Of a DNA stretch of 64,000 nt, positions 8,981 through 17,078 are shown in pieces. The first letter of the stretch is position 1; the number at the start of each line of letters is the position of its first letter. The position numbers and the translations under genes were made by a program. Source of the DNA: CALDOK01 sp964481655 (GTDB lineage Bacteria > Myxococcota_A > UBA796 > JAFGLY01); assembly GCA_964481655.1 (NCBI GenBank), contig CAYZVO010000005.1, positions 1-64,000 on the forward strand, given 5' to 3'. Under the pieces are notes generated by a model. It ran no database searches. It was given only the letters and a program-made list of their open reading frames with translations, and had not been told where the DNA came from.

Positions 8981-9480
8981 TCCGCGCGATCCTGGCGTTG
9001 TTCACGCTCTGGGCGGCGGCGGGCTGCCTCGAGGCCCCCCGGCAGGACCTGCGCGACCTGCACGCCATGGGTCACGAGGTGGTGCTGCCGGGGAAGCCCG
9101 CCCAGCGCCGGGAGGCCCCCGCGAACTTCGAGTTCGCGCCCGGTGAGCCTCGGACGGTGCTCACCGTCGAGGTGACCAACCTCCGGGAGGGGGTGCTCGA
9201 GATGCACCGTCACGCCCGGTGGAGCCTGCCCTGGGCGCTGTCCCAGCCGGACATGCTCCTGCGGCGGCGCTTCCACGGCGGCCGGACGACCCTCGAGCTC
9301 CCCGCGGACCTCGGCGGGTCCGTCGCGCTGGTGATCATGGAGTTCGACAACCTCGAGCCGACCCCGGACCTGGGGCGCGCGCCCCTGGTCGCCGAGGCGG
9401 TGCTCGATCGCTACAACGACGAGGTCCTCTACCTGCGGCTCGTGGCCACCGAGGGCGGCGAGGCCCCCCTCGAGCACTAG
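8977..9480 (+). CDS. Small lipoprotein, function unknown
   Basis: A 167-residue protein with a lipoprotein signal (AAAGC) starting at a GTG that shares four bases (GTGA) with the stop of the DUF2079-like gene. The mature part is probably a beta-sandwich with alternating hydrophobic residues (TVLTVEVTNL, TTLELPADLGGSVALVIMEF). No enzyme motif is visible. Tight coupling suggests it works with the upstream membrane protein at the periplasmic face; that is inference. Confidence 0.7.
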   Translation: MIRAILALFTLWAAAGCLEAPRQDLRDLHAMGHEVVLPGKPAQRREAPANFEFAPGEPRTVLTVEVTNLREGVLEMHRHARWSLPWALSQPDMLLRRRFHGGRTTLELPADLGGSVALVIMEFDNLEPTPDLGRAPLVAEAVLDRYNDEVLYLRLVATEGGEAPLEH

Positions 9481-9492
9481 CGGCTGTGGGGG

Positions 9493-9897
9493 TCAGTCGA
9501 TGGCGCTGGCCATCGAGAAGATCGGCAGGTAGAGCGCCGCGAAGGTCAACGCGGGGACGACCAGCAGGGGCAGTGCCTGCAGCACCCCCAGCAGCCCACT
9601 CCACAGCGCGCCTCGCCAGCGAGCCAGCGCGGCCAGCAGCAGGGTGTTGCCCGTCAGCACGGCGAGCCCGGCCGGGATCCACAGGAACCACCAGCTGCGG
9701 ACGCCCCACGACAGGGACAGCACCAGCTCGGTCGGGGCCGGCAGGGAGGCGCCGAAGTCGGCGAACATGGCCTCGAAGCTGGGCACGACGGTCACCAACA
9801 GGACCAGCTCGAGGCCCATCAGGCCGGCGTGCACCGCGCCCATGACCAGCGCCACCGCCGCGGCGGCGCCCCAGGACGATCCCCTGCGCGCGCTCAT
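9493..9897 (-). CDS. Small inner-membrane protein with GspF/PilC-like motif
   Basis: A 134-residue protein with three hydrophobic segments (about residues 10-38, 70-92 and 100-128). Between the first two lies VPSFEAMFADFGASLPAPTELVL, close to the loop F-E-x-M-F-x-x-F-G-x-x-L-P-x-x-T of the type II secretion/type IV pilus platform proteins GspF and PilC. Those proteins are about 400 residues long, so this is a single short unit or an unrelated protein with a convergent loop. Its ATG overlaps the stop of the upstream esterase gene by four bases (ATGA), indicating cotranslation. Confidence 0.65.
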   Translation of the reverse strand: MSARRGSSWGAAAAVALVMGAVHAGLMGLELVLLVTVVPSFEAMFADFGASLPAPTELVLSLSWGVRSWWFLWIPAGLAVLTGNTLLLAALARWRGALWSGLLGVLQALPLLVVPALTFAALYLPIFSMASAID

Positions 9898-10730
9898 TGG
9901 CTGTGCTCTTCCCAGAACGCCGTCATCTGGTACGGATCGAAGCCTTCCTCGGGGATGTGGCCCACGCCCTCGAAGACCTCGAAGACCGAGTCGATGCCCA
10001 GGCCCAGGAGCAGCTCGTGGGTCTGCTCCACGTAGGGGTACCAGGAGCTGTCGTGCTCCCCCACGCCGTTGAACACGGCCTTGCCCTCGAGGGCGACCTC
10101 GACCGCGGTGGGGTTCCAGACCATCCAGACCCCGGGGGCGCCCATGAGCGTGGCGAAGCGCTCGTGATGGTCGAGCATCACCTCGTAGGCACCCAGCCCT
10201 CCGTTCGAGGTGCCGGCCAGGTGGACCAGGTCCGGATCGCCGCCGTAGCAGTCCAGCACCTCGTCCACCACGGGGACCACGCGGTCCCACTCGTCCGTGA
10301 GGCTGTCGTCCGTAGCGGTGATCATCACCAGCCGCAGCTCGGGCAGGGCCTCGCCGTGTTCGAACCACTTGTCGAAGACCCCGGGCCCTGCGGCGTCGCT
10401 GCCGTTGCCCCCGGGCATGAACAGCACCGTGGGGACCCGCAGGGAGTCGGTGTCGGGGTGCCACACCCAGTAGGGCTGGGTGGGGTGGGTGGTGATGTGC
10501 TGCAGCATGCCCACCTGGGCCGGCTCACACCACTCCGGTGGGTCGTAGTCGGTGTCGGCGTCGGTGTCCGCGTCGGTGTCCGCGTCGGTGTCGCCGTCGG
10601 CGTCGGTGTCCGTGTCGGCGTCGGTGTCGGTGTCGGTGTCCCCCTCGGGGGGCTGGGTGTCATCGACGTCGGGATCGCCCGGGGCGTAGCAGGCGGACAG
10701 GGCGAGGATGGTCAGGACTTCGAGGCGCAT
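9894..10730 (-). CDS. Lipoprotein alpha/beta-hydrolase (esterase-like) with DTDAD linker
   Basis: A 278-residue lipoprotein (signal ending LSAC, Cys14). Residues 25-62 are an almost pure Asp/Thr/Ala linker (DTDTDADTD), typical of cell-surface proteins in this kind of genome and likely to bind calcium or act as a spacer. The rest is an alpha/beta-hydrolase of the PHB-depolymerase/esterase type: FMPGGNGSDA near the oxyanion hole, nucleophile motif GTSNGG, a late Asp region, and the catalytic His in GVGHIPEEG. The substrate is unknown. It is the first gene of a two-gene unit with the small membrane protein downstream. Confidence 0.8.
   Translation of the reverse strand: MRLEVLTILALSACYAPGDPDVDDTQPPEGDTDTDTDADTDTDADGDTDADTDADTDADTDYDPPEWCEPAQVGMLQHITTHPTQPYWVWHPDTDSLRVPTVLFMPGGNGSDAAGPGVFDKWFEHGEALPELRLVMITATDDSLTDEWDRVVPVVDEVLDCYGGDPDLVHLAGTSNGGLGAYEVMLDHHERFATLMGAPGVWMVWNPTAVEVALEGKAVFNGVGEHDSSWYPYVEQTHELLLGLGIDSVFEVFEGVGHIPEEGFDPYQMTAFWEEHSQ
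10549..10641 (-). repeat. Low-complexity hexamer repeat encoding DTDAD linker
   Basis: Imperfect GTCGGTGTC/GCGTCGGTGTC units (period 6-12 bases) encode the Asp-Thr-Asp-Ala linker of the esterase lipoprotein. Such repeats change length by slippage, and copy number may vary between strains. Confidence 0.8.
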
Positions 10731-10770
10731 GGCTGGTTCCTCCGCGCCCAGCGTAGCAGCCCTCCCGGCC

Positions 10771-11556
10771 CTAGCGCCCCTGGAACTTCGCGGGGCGGCG
10801 CTGCAGGAAGCTCATCACGCCCTCGTGGGCGTCGGCGGTGCCGAACAGGCCGCGGGCCTGGCCCATGAGCGCCTCCTTGGCCGGGCCGTGGCCCTGCTCC
10901 ACCGCCAGCTTGGCCGAGGCCCGGGTGGCCTGCACCGCCAGGGGCGCCTGGGCGGCCACGCGCTGGGCGATCCACAGGGCCCGCTCGAAGAGCAGCTCGC
11001 CCTCGACCTGCTCCTGGACCAGGCCGACGCGCAGGGCCTCGGCGGCGTCGAACTCGTCGCCGGTGAGCAGCCAGCGCATGGCGTTCCCCCAGCCCGCGAC
11101 ACCAGGCCAGCGCAGGGTGCCGCCGCCGAAGGGCATGATGCCCCGCTGGACCTCCATCTGCTTGAAGCGGGTGTCCGTGGCCGCCAGCCGGATGTCGCAG
11201 GCCAGGCAGAGCTCCACGCCGATGGTCAGGCACCAGCCGTGCACGGCGATCACCACGGGCTTTGTGCGGCGGGGGTCCATCAGGTCGAGGGGATCCACCC
11301 CTCCGGGGGGGAACAGCTCGGCGCCCTTCGCCACCGCGGGCCCCACCTCCGCCAGGTCCAGCCCGGCGGTGAAGTGGTCGCCGTGGGCGGTCAGCAGCAG
11401 GCAGCGCAGCTCGGGATCGGCCTCGTAGGCGGTGTAGGCCTCGGACAGCTCCCGCAGCATCTGCAGGGAGAAGGCGTTCATCTTGGTCGGGCGGTTCAGG
11501 CCCACCAGGACGACGTGGTCACGGATCTCGACGGTGAGGGTCTCGTAGGGTCCCAT
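10771..11556 (-). CDS. Enoyl-CoA hydratase/isomerase (crotonase) family protein
   Basis: A 261-residue crotonase-fold protein of normal length. The oxyanion-hole regions are present: HFTAGLDLAEVG and HGWCLTIGVELCLACDIRLAA. The first catalytic Glu of classical hydratases is kept in KQMEVQRGIMPFGGGT. The second, in the family segment LAMEMVLTG, is replaced by Arg (NAMRWLLTGD). It may therefore be an isomerase, hydrolase or other crotonase member rather than a true enoyl-CoA hydratase. It stands alone with no beta-oxidation partners nearby. ATG at 11556 is preceded by GAGGAGATC. Confidence 0.88.
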   Translation of the reverse strand: MGPYETLTVEIRDHVVLVGLNRPTKMNAFSLQMLRELSEAYTAYEADPELRCLLLTAHGDHFTAGLDLAEVGPAVAKGAELFPPGGVDPLDLMDPRRTKPVVIAVHGWCLTIGVELCLACDIRLAATDTRFKQMEVQRGIMPFGGGTLRWPGVAGWGNAMRWLLTGDEFDAAEALRVGLVQEQVEGELLFERALWIAQRVAAQAPLAVQATRASAKLAVEQGHGPAKEALMGQARGLFGTADAHEGVMSFLQRRPAKFQGR

Positions 11557-11614
11557 GGGTGATCTCCTCGGGAGCGGCTCTCGATGAGGCTATCCCGCGG
11601 GGGGCCCCCTGCGG

Positions 11615-13369
11615 CTACCACCACATGGCGCGCCAGCCTTGGAGCTCACGGTAGTGGTCCCGCTGGGCCAGGATTCGCTCGCGCACCGCGTCGTCGCCGC
11701 CCTCCAGCCAGACCTTCTGCAGGCAGGCGCCGCGGATGTTGGTGCGCCCGTGGGTGCAGGGCTCCTCGCGGCGCCGGGTGTCCACGCGCCCCGGGATCAC
11801 CCACAGCTCGGCGATCAGCGGGCCGGACTCCATGCGGTCGATCCGCATCCCGGCCACCTCGGGCACGGACCAGTGCTCACGGCGTTCGACGAACAGGAAG
11901 AGCACGTCCTCGCCGTCGTAGAGCGTCACCGCGTCGTCGATGCGGTCCGTCCACTCCCGGAACAGGAACGCGACGGGGCGATCGTGCTCGAGCCGGGTGA
12001 GGGCGTCGATGTTCTCCACCGCGCCGCTCATCACGACGATGGGGCGGCTCGCGGCGTACTCGAGGCCCCAGCCGATCACGGCGCTGGGGTGGTGTGGCTC
12101 CACAGGCCAGGCCTCGGAGTGCAGCCGGGTCGGGTCCGGACCTCGCGGCTGGTCTCCTGGCTGGAGCTTGCGAGCGATCCAGGGCAGGCAGGCCCCCAGC
12201 AGCAGCGCCACGGCTCCGATGCGGGCCCAGCGTCGCGGCAGGGCGCCCACCAGGCCCGCCGCCCCCGACAGCACCAGCACGTGACCCAGCAGGTAGTACT
12301 GGGGCGACTGCTGGCGCGACAGCAGGAACAGGCCGTAGGGCGCGAGCATGCCCAGCAGCACCCAGGCCGCCCGGCGGCCGCCAGGCCTCCCGGGGCGCAG
12401 CAGGGCCAACACCAGGCCCCCGGCCCCCAGCGCCAGCGCGGGCCCGATCATGTCGAGGTAGAGCAGCTCGGTCACGGGGGTGGGGTGACCGAACTGGTTG
12501 TGCAGGGAGTAGGAGCGCCAGGCGTCCAGCCCGGACAGCGGGGACAGCCCCAGGGCGAGGGGCAGGGGGACGAGCCCCAGCAGCAGGCCCAGCAGGACAC
12601 TGCCCAGCGCGGCGAAGGGCCGCCAGACGCGGCGCGACTCCCCGCGCCAGCAGGACCAGCCCAGGACCAGCCCGCCGACCCCGATCCCACCCAGGGCGGG
12701 CGCCAGCATGAACTCCCGCGTGTTGAAGGTCAGGCCCGCGGCCAGCCCGGCGAGGGCCCAGGCCCAGAGGCGATCGCCCTCGAGGGCGTGGATGGTGGCC
12801 CAGCCCGCGCAGAGCACCAGGCAGATGGCCATGGCGTCGTAGCGGGCCATGGTCGCGGTGAGCACGGCGGTGGGGAAGAGCAGGGCCAGCCCGCCGGCCA
12901 CGGCGCTCTCGAGGCCCCCAGCGGACCACCAGCAGCGGGCCAGGGCCAGCATCGCCAGCCCGAAGGCGGCGGCGGAGATGGTCTGCCCCACGGCGGTGGG
13001 GTGGGCCCCGCTGAGCCCCGCCAGCCCCGCCACCAGCGCCGGGTAGCTGCAGTTCCAGGTGGTGTTGGGGATCATGCTGATGCCGGTCGCGGCGGCGTAG
13101 TCCCCCACCATCATGACCCGGGCGACGTGGGCCATCAGCCAGGCCTCGGTGGAGCCCGTCAGCTGCCCGAAGCCGCCGACCAGGGCCTGCAGGGCCAGCA
13201 CGGCGGCCAGCATGACCACGGGCGCGAGCAGCAGGGGGAGCCAGGCCTGGAGGCGGCCGGGGGGTGGAGAGGCGTTGGCGGCGTTGGTGGCGATCCCGAC
13301 GCCCTCCTGGAAGCGTGGGGCGCGCTCGCGCGGTTGCGGCGAGCGTTCGAGAGTATAGCGCTCGAGCAT
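11615..13369 (-). CDS. Polytopic membrane protein, GT-C glycosyltransferase-like
   Basis: A 584-residue protein with about 10-12 transmembrane segments, starting with a cytoplasmic N-terminus of 45 residues. The first periplasmic loop carries GISMIPNTTWNCSYPALV, and an acidic and aromatic pattern typical of GT-C or ArnT-like lipid-sugar transferases follows. The C-terminal 170 residues are soluble and end in a Trp-rich tail. The frame is open for 600 bases further upstream, but that part lies antisense to the ferritin-like gene, so I use ATG at 13369. The donor is probably a polyprenyl-phosphate sugar, by analogy only. Confidence 0.72.
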   Translation of the reverse strand: MLERYTLERSPQPRERAPRFQEGVGIATNAANASPPPGRLQAWLPLLLAPVVMLAAVLALQALVGGFGQLTGSTEAWLMAHVARVMMVGDYAAATGISMIPNTTWNCSYPALVAGLAGLSGAHPTAVGQTISAAAFGLAMLALARCWWSAGGLESAVAGGLALLFPTAVLTATMARYDAMAICLVLCAGWATIHALEGDRLWAWALAGLAAGLTFNTREFMLAPALGGIGVGGLVLGWSCWRGESRRVWRPFAALGSVLLGLLLGLVPLPLALGLSPLSGLDAWRSYSLHNQFGHPTPVTELLYLDMIGPALALGAGGLVLALLRPGRPGGRRAAWVLLGMLAPYGLFLLSRQQSPQYYLLGHVLVLSGAAGLVGALPRRWARIGAVALLLGACLPWIARKLQPGDQPRGPDPTRLHSEAWPVEPHHPSAVIGWGLEYAASRPIVVMSGAVENIDALTRLEHDRPVAFLFREWTDRIDDAVTLYDGEDVLFLFVERREHWSVPEVAGMRIDRMESGPLIAELWVIPGRVDTRRREEPCTHGRTNIRGACLQKVWLEGGDDAVRERILAQRDHYRELQGWRAMWW

Positions 13370-13477
13370 CCCGGACGCGTCGGGGCGGTAGCGACCGGCA
13401 CGGTGACGAGCCCCGGTGCTGCCGCGGAGGGCCTGGGTTGCTAAGGGATGGACCGCTGCCATCCACCGGAGGCTCCC

Positions 13478-13969
13478 ATGGGCTACAGCTTCAACCTCGA
13501 CGAGATCTTCGCCATGGCCGAGGAGATCGAGCGCAACGGCGCCCGCTTCTACCGCCGCGCGGCCGACATCAGCACGGATCCCAAGGCCAAGGAGATCTTC
13601 AGCGAGCTGGCGCGCTGGGAAGATGGCCACGAGCGCCTGTTCCAGCGCCTGCGGGACAACCTGGTGGGCGCAGACGACGCGCAGTCCACCGTCTGGGATC
13701 CCATGGGCGACGCCGAGCTGTACCTGCAGGCCATGGCCGAGCAGCACGTCTTCCGTCGCGATCTCGACGTCGAGACGCTGGTGGACCAGGCGGGCGAGCC
13801 CAAGGCCATCCTCGAGCTCGCGCTGCAGTTCGAGCGGGACTCCATCCTCTTCTTCCTGGGCATGAAGCAGGTGGTCCCCGCCCACCAGGGCAGCGAGAAG
13901 GTCGATCGCCTCATCGCCGAGGAGATGGGGCACGTCGCCTACCTGAAGAAGCAGCTGGCCGCCCTCTAG
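13478..13969 (+). CDS. Ferritin-like/rubrerythrin-type diiron protein
   Basis: A 163-residue all-helical protein of the ferritin-like superfamily. Metal-binding patterns are visible: EEIERNGARFY in helix 1, ARWEDGHERLF (E-x-x-H) in helix 2, QFERDSILFF in helix 3 and EEMGHVAYLKK (E-x-x-H) in helix 4. It lacks the C-terminal rubredoxin domain of true rubrerythrins. Likely roles are iron storage, peroxide reduction or another diiron oxidation. ATG at 13478 follows GGAGG at 13466-13470; an earlier ATG at 13448 has no RBS. Confidence 0.85.
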   Translation: MGYSFNLDEIFAMAEEIERNGARFYRRAADISTDPKAKEIFSELARWEDGHERLFQRLRDNLVGADDAQSTVWDPMGDAELYLQAMAEQHVFRRDLDVETLVDQAGEPKAILELALQFERDSILFFLGMKQVVPAHQGSEKVDRLIAEEMGHVAYLKKQLAAL

Positions 13970-13979
13970 CGGCGCGGCC

Positions 13980-14756
13980 ATGGGCCCCGTCGAGCTGCTG
14001 CTGGGGCTGCTGACCGGCGCCGTCGGCGTCGCGGTCCTGGTGGTGCTCGCCCTCGTCCTGCGGCGGCGCGACGCCCCCGCGGTCGAGCCCCGCGCGCCGC
14101 TGCCCTGGCTGGCGCTGCTGCTGGCCCTGCTGGGCTTGCTGGTGTCTCCCTTGCTGGGCTTCGGGCTGGGCGGGGTGGTGCTCGAGGGGCTGGTCTCGCC
14201 CTGTGTGGACGGGCTGGGCGCCGCGACGGTCGGCGAGCTGCACGAGCCCGTGCTCGCCCGGGTCTACGCCGGTGGGCTCGTCGCCCTCTGGCTGGGCCTG
14301 CCCGCGGCCCTCGCCCTGGGCTGGCTGCTCGGCTCCCGGAGTCGCAGCGTGGGGGGCGCCGTCGCGCTGGCGGTCCTGTGCCTCGGCGGCTTCACCCTGG
14401 GCGTGCTGCTGGGGCGGCTGTGGGTGGTGCCCGCGGTGACCCAGGGCCTGGGTGAGCTGCTGCCGGGCGCCTCGGTGCAGCTGCTCGAGCTGGTGCGCAC
14501 CGTGGTGAGCGCGCTGGCGGTGCTGGGGCTGGCCGGCGCCTGCGCCCCGGTGGCCTGGCTGCTGTCGAGCCGATCCCAGTCCGCGCTGCTGTGGACGGCG
14601 GTGGCCAGCGCGGCGATGCCCGGCTGTGTCTTGGTGGTGGCCGCCATCGCGACGCCGCCGGACCTCATCAGCCAGCTGCTGGTCGCCCTGCTGCTGGGCA
14701 CCAGCTGGCTGCTGGGGCTCGGCGCGGGGGCGTTGAGCTCCCTGGTCCGGCGCTAG
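13980..14756 (+). CDS. Polytopic membrane protein, function unknown
   Basis: A 258-residue protein with about seven Leu/Ala/Val-rich transmembrane segments and no recognisable motif. It begins ten bases after the ferritin-like gene and is probably cotranscribed with it. Its TAG stop shares the palindrome CTAG (14753-14756) with the stop of the convergent esterase gene. Composition resembles ABC-type or MotA-like helical bundles, but nothing allows a family assignment. Confidence 0.7.
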   Translation: MGPVELLLGLLTGAVGVAVLVVLALVLRRRDAPAVEPRAPLPWLALLLALLGLLVSPLLGFGLGGVVLEGLVSPCVDGLGAATVGELHEPVLARVYAGGLVALWLGLPAALALGWLLGSRSRSVGGAVALAVLCLGGFTLGVLLGRLWVVPAVTQGLGELLPGASVQLLELVRTVVSALAVLGLAGACAPVAWLLSSRSQSALLWTAVASAAMPGCVLVVAAIATPPDLISQLLVALLLGTSWLLGLGAGALSSLVRR

Positions 14757-15583
14757 GGCCCGCCCGTCCCTTCGTCCGCGGCCCCGGCCTCGATGAGCTG
14801 GTGCTGCAGGATGCGCAGCAGGTCCGTGGCCATGCGGGGCGAGATGTCGTGGGTGACGCCGGGGTAGACCAGCAGCTCGACGGGGTGGCCGCGCTCCTTC
14901 AGCTCCTGCACCAGGCGCTCCGTGGGCTCCCGCGGCATCATGGTGTCGTCCGCCCCGTGGAATGCGGTCATGGGGGCGAGGGCCGGGGGCTCGGGCAGCG
15001 GGTCGGGGATCAGGGGGGTCGGCAGCAGGCCCGAGACGGGCACCACCGCGCTGGCGGGCACGCCCTCGCTGAGCCACAGCTGGAGGCAGAGCATGCCCCC
15101 CTCGGAGAAGCCGGTGAGCACCGGCTCGCCCCGGGTGGGGTAGCGCTCCTGCATCGCGGCGATGAAGGGCACCAGGCGTGCGGTCGCGGGGGCCATGCGC
15201 TGCGCCATGTCCTCGTGATCCGGCACGCCGATCTCGAAGGTGAACCACTCCCGGGCCCCGGCGTCGGTCTCCTGAGGGCCCTGGGGGATGATGAGCCGGG
15301 TGGGGACCCGCAGGCCCGCGAAGGTGGTGGCGAAGCGCGCGGCGCTGTCCTCGGCGCCGTGGATGGCGATGAGCAACGGCAGCTCGGCCTCCGGGTCCTC
15401 GACCCGTCCGTAGGTCTCGACCAGGTAGGAGAGCCCCGAGCGCTCATCGAGCAGCAGCGTCGGGCCCTGCTGGCCGCCGCCGGGGGGGGCGGGGGTGCAG
15501 CCGATGGCGAGGATGAGCGCGGCCAACACGAGGCCGTAGGCGCTCAGCGCCCGATGTGGTGGTGTGCGTGTCAGGGAGGGCAT
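14753..15583 (-). CDS. Lipoprotein phospholipase/carboxylesterase-type hydrolase
   Basis: A 276-residue alpha/beta-hydrolase close to the phospholipase/carboxylesterase (acyl-protein thioesterase-like) family. A lipoprotein signal ends in AIGC. LLIAIHGAEDSA holds the oxyanion region, GFSEGG the Ser nucleophile, HGADDTMMP the Asp, and GVTHDIS the His. ATG at 15583 was chosen because it starts the signal sequence; the frame extends to 15703 but would bury it. It is convergent with the membrane protein gene and diverges from the MBOAT gene by 100 bases. Confidence 0.85.
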   Translation of the reverse strand: MPSLTRTPPHRALSAYGLVLAALILAIGCTPAPPGGGQQGPTLLLDERSGLSYLVETYGRVEDPEAELPLLIAIHGAEDSAARFATTFAGLRVPTRLIIPQGPQETDAGAREWFTFEIGVPDHEDMAQRMAPATARLVPFIAAMQERYPTRGEPVLTGFSEGGMLCLQLWLSEGVPASAVVPVSGLLPTPLIPDPLPEPPALAPMTAFHGADDTMMPREPTERLVQELKERGHPVELLVYPGVTHDISPRMATDLLRILQHQLIEAGAADEGTGGP

Positions 15584-15683
15584 CAGCGCATTGACGAGCT
15601 GTAAGCTGCGCACTACGAGCCCCAATCGGCCTGGGCTCCATCGCCCGCGTCGTGCGAGTCTTGCGTAGACTGTCGCTGGACCC

Positions 15684-15779
15684 ATGCTGTTCAACACCCT
15701 CACATTCGTCGTCTTCTTCCTGGGGGTGTATCTCGCCTACCGGTTGCTGCCCCACCGCGGGCAGAACCGGCTGTTGTAG
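15684..15779 (+). pseudogene. N-terminal fragment of MBOAT gene ending at in-frame TAG
   Basis: ATG at 15684 begins MLFNTLTFVVFFLGVYLAYR, the expected first helix of AlgI-like MBOAT proteins, and runs in the same frame as the next 433 codons. The frame is interrupted by TAG at 15777-15779, in the segment NRLL-stop-VASYVFYAW. Related proteins have an uninterrupted hydrophobic residue there. One base change would restore the gene. It could be a true nonsense mutation or a sequencing error. Confidence 0.8.
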
Positions 15780-17078
15780 GTGGCGTCCTACGTCTTCTAT
15801 GCCTGGTTCGACTGGCGCTTCCTGGGCCTGCTGCTGCTGTCCACCGCGGTGGACTTCGTCTGCGGCCTCGCCCTGTCCGATCCCAAGCGCAGCAACCGCA
15901 AGGCCTGGCTGCTGGCGAGCATCGCCGTCAACCTGGGGATCCTGGGGACCTTCAAGTACCTGGACTTCTTCTCGGACTCGGCCGCGGCCCTGCTGAACGC
16001 CGTGGGCTTGTCCGTCGAGCCCGTGCTGCTGGGCATCACCCTGCCCATCGGGCTGAGCTTCTACACGTTCCAGTCGATGGCCTACACCGTCGATGTCTAC
16101 CGGGGGCGGTCCGAGGCCTGCCGAGACCCCTTCGACTTCGCCCTGTTCATCTCGTTCTTCCCGCAGCTGGTCGCGGGCCCCATCGAGCGCAGCCGGCGGC
16201 TGATCCCCCAGCTCGCCAACCCGCGCACCATCACCCGCAAGCACATGTCCGAGGGGGCGGAGCTGCTGCTGTGGGGCTTCTGGAAGAAGCTGTTCATCGC
16301 GGACAACATCGGGATCATCGTCCACGAGGTCTTCGAGCACCCCGCACCCGACAACGGCTTCCTGGTGGTGATGGCCACCTACGCCTTCGCCTGGCAGATC
16401 TACTGCGACTTCTCCGGCTACACCGACATCGCCCGCGGGCTCGCGCGGCTGATGGGCATCGAGCTGGTGGTCAACTTCCGCCTGCCCTTCTTCGCCTCCA
16501 ACCCCCGCGACGTCTGGCAGCGCTGGCACATCAGCCTGGGGCACTGGCTGCGCGACTACCTCTACATCCCCCTGGGAGGCAGCCGCCGCGGGCCCGTGCG
16601 CAACTTCTTCAACGTGATGATCACCATGACCCTCGGCGGGCTGTGGCACGGGTCGAACCTGACCTTCGTGGCCTGGGGCGCGCTGCACGGTCTGGGCCTG
16701 TGGCTGCACCGGGTGCTGCCCATCAAGCTCGAGGGGCGCTGGTGGAAGCCGGTCGCGATCATCGTCACCTTCAACTTCTGGTGCTTCTGCCTCGTCTTCT
16801 TCCGCGCCCACGACCTGGGCCAGGCCTTCTCCTTCCTGGGCCTGATCCTCACGGACTTCCTCCCGCGCTCCGAGGACCTCCAGCTGATCCCGCGGCTGCT
16901 GGTGCCCATCTCGCTGCTGTTCGGCATGGAGCTGTTCCAGCACCTCAGCGGCGATGACGTCACCGCCCACCGGCGCCTGCCGCGGGCGGCTCAGGTCCTG
17001 CTCGCGGTCGTCCTGCTCGTCACGATCTTCATCTTCGGCTCCACCTATGGCCAGCGCTTCATCTACTTCCAGTTCTAG
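15780..17078 (+). CDS. MBOAT-family O-acyltransferase (AlgI-like), 3' open part of interrupted gene
   Basis: The 432 residues after the TAG form a nearly complete MBOAT protein with about ten membrane helices. Hallmarks are VASYVFYAWFDWRFLGLL at the start, SFYTFQSMAYTVDVYRG, FFPQLVAGPIERS, CDFSGYTDIARG and the catalytic His in LGGLWHGSNLTFVAWGALHG. Such proteins move acyl (often acetyl) groups across the membrane for O-acylation of exported polysaccharides, together with a periplasmic SGNH or AlgX-like partner. That partner is probably the next gene, which overlaps it. GTG at 15780 could serve as a restart but would drop the first helix. Confidence 0.85.
   Translation: MASYVFYAWFDWRFLGLLLLSTAVDFVCGLALSDPKRSNRKAWLLASIAVNLGILGTFKYLDFFSDSAAALLNAVGLSVEPVLLGITLPIGLSFYTFQSMAYTVDVYRGRSEACRDPFDFALFISFFPQLVAGPIERSRRLIPQLANPRTITRKHMSEGAELLLWGFWKKLFIADNIGIIVHEVFEHPAPDNGFLVVMATYAFAWQIYCDFSGYTDIARGLARLMGIELVVNFRLPFFASNPRDVWQRWHISLGHWLRDYLYIPLGGSRRGPVRNFFNVMITMTLGGLWHGSNLTFVAWGALHGLGLWLHRVLPIKLEGRWWKPVAIIVTFNFWCFCLVFFRAHDLGQAFSFLGLILTDFLPRSEDLQLIPRLLVPISLLFGMELFQHLSGDDVTAHRRLPRAAQVLLAVVLLVTIFIFGSTYGQRFIYFQF

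Noticed and set aside
10549..10641. CRISPR-like or regulatory repeat
   Set aside because: The period is 6-12 bases, lies inside a coding frame and encodes a DTDAD linker.
13370..13981. Upstream extension of the polytopic protein ending at 11615
   Set aside because: It runs antisense through the ferritin-like gene and has Val/Gln/Gly shadow composition.
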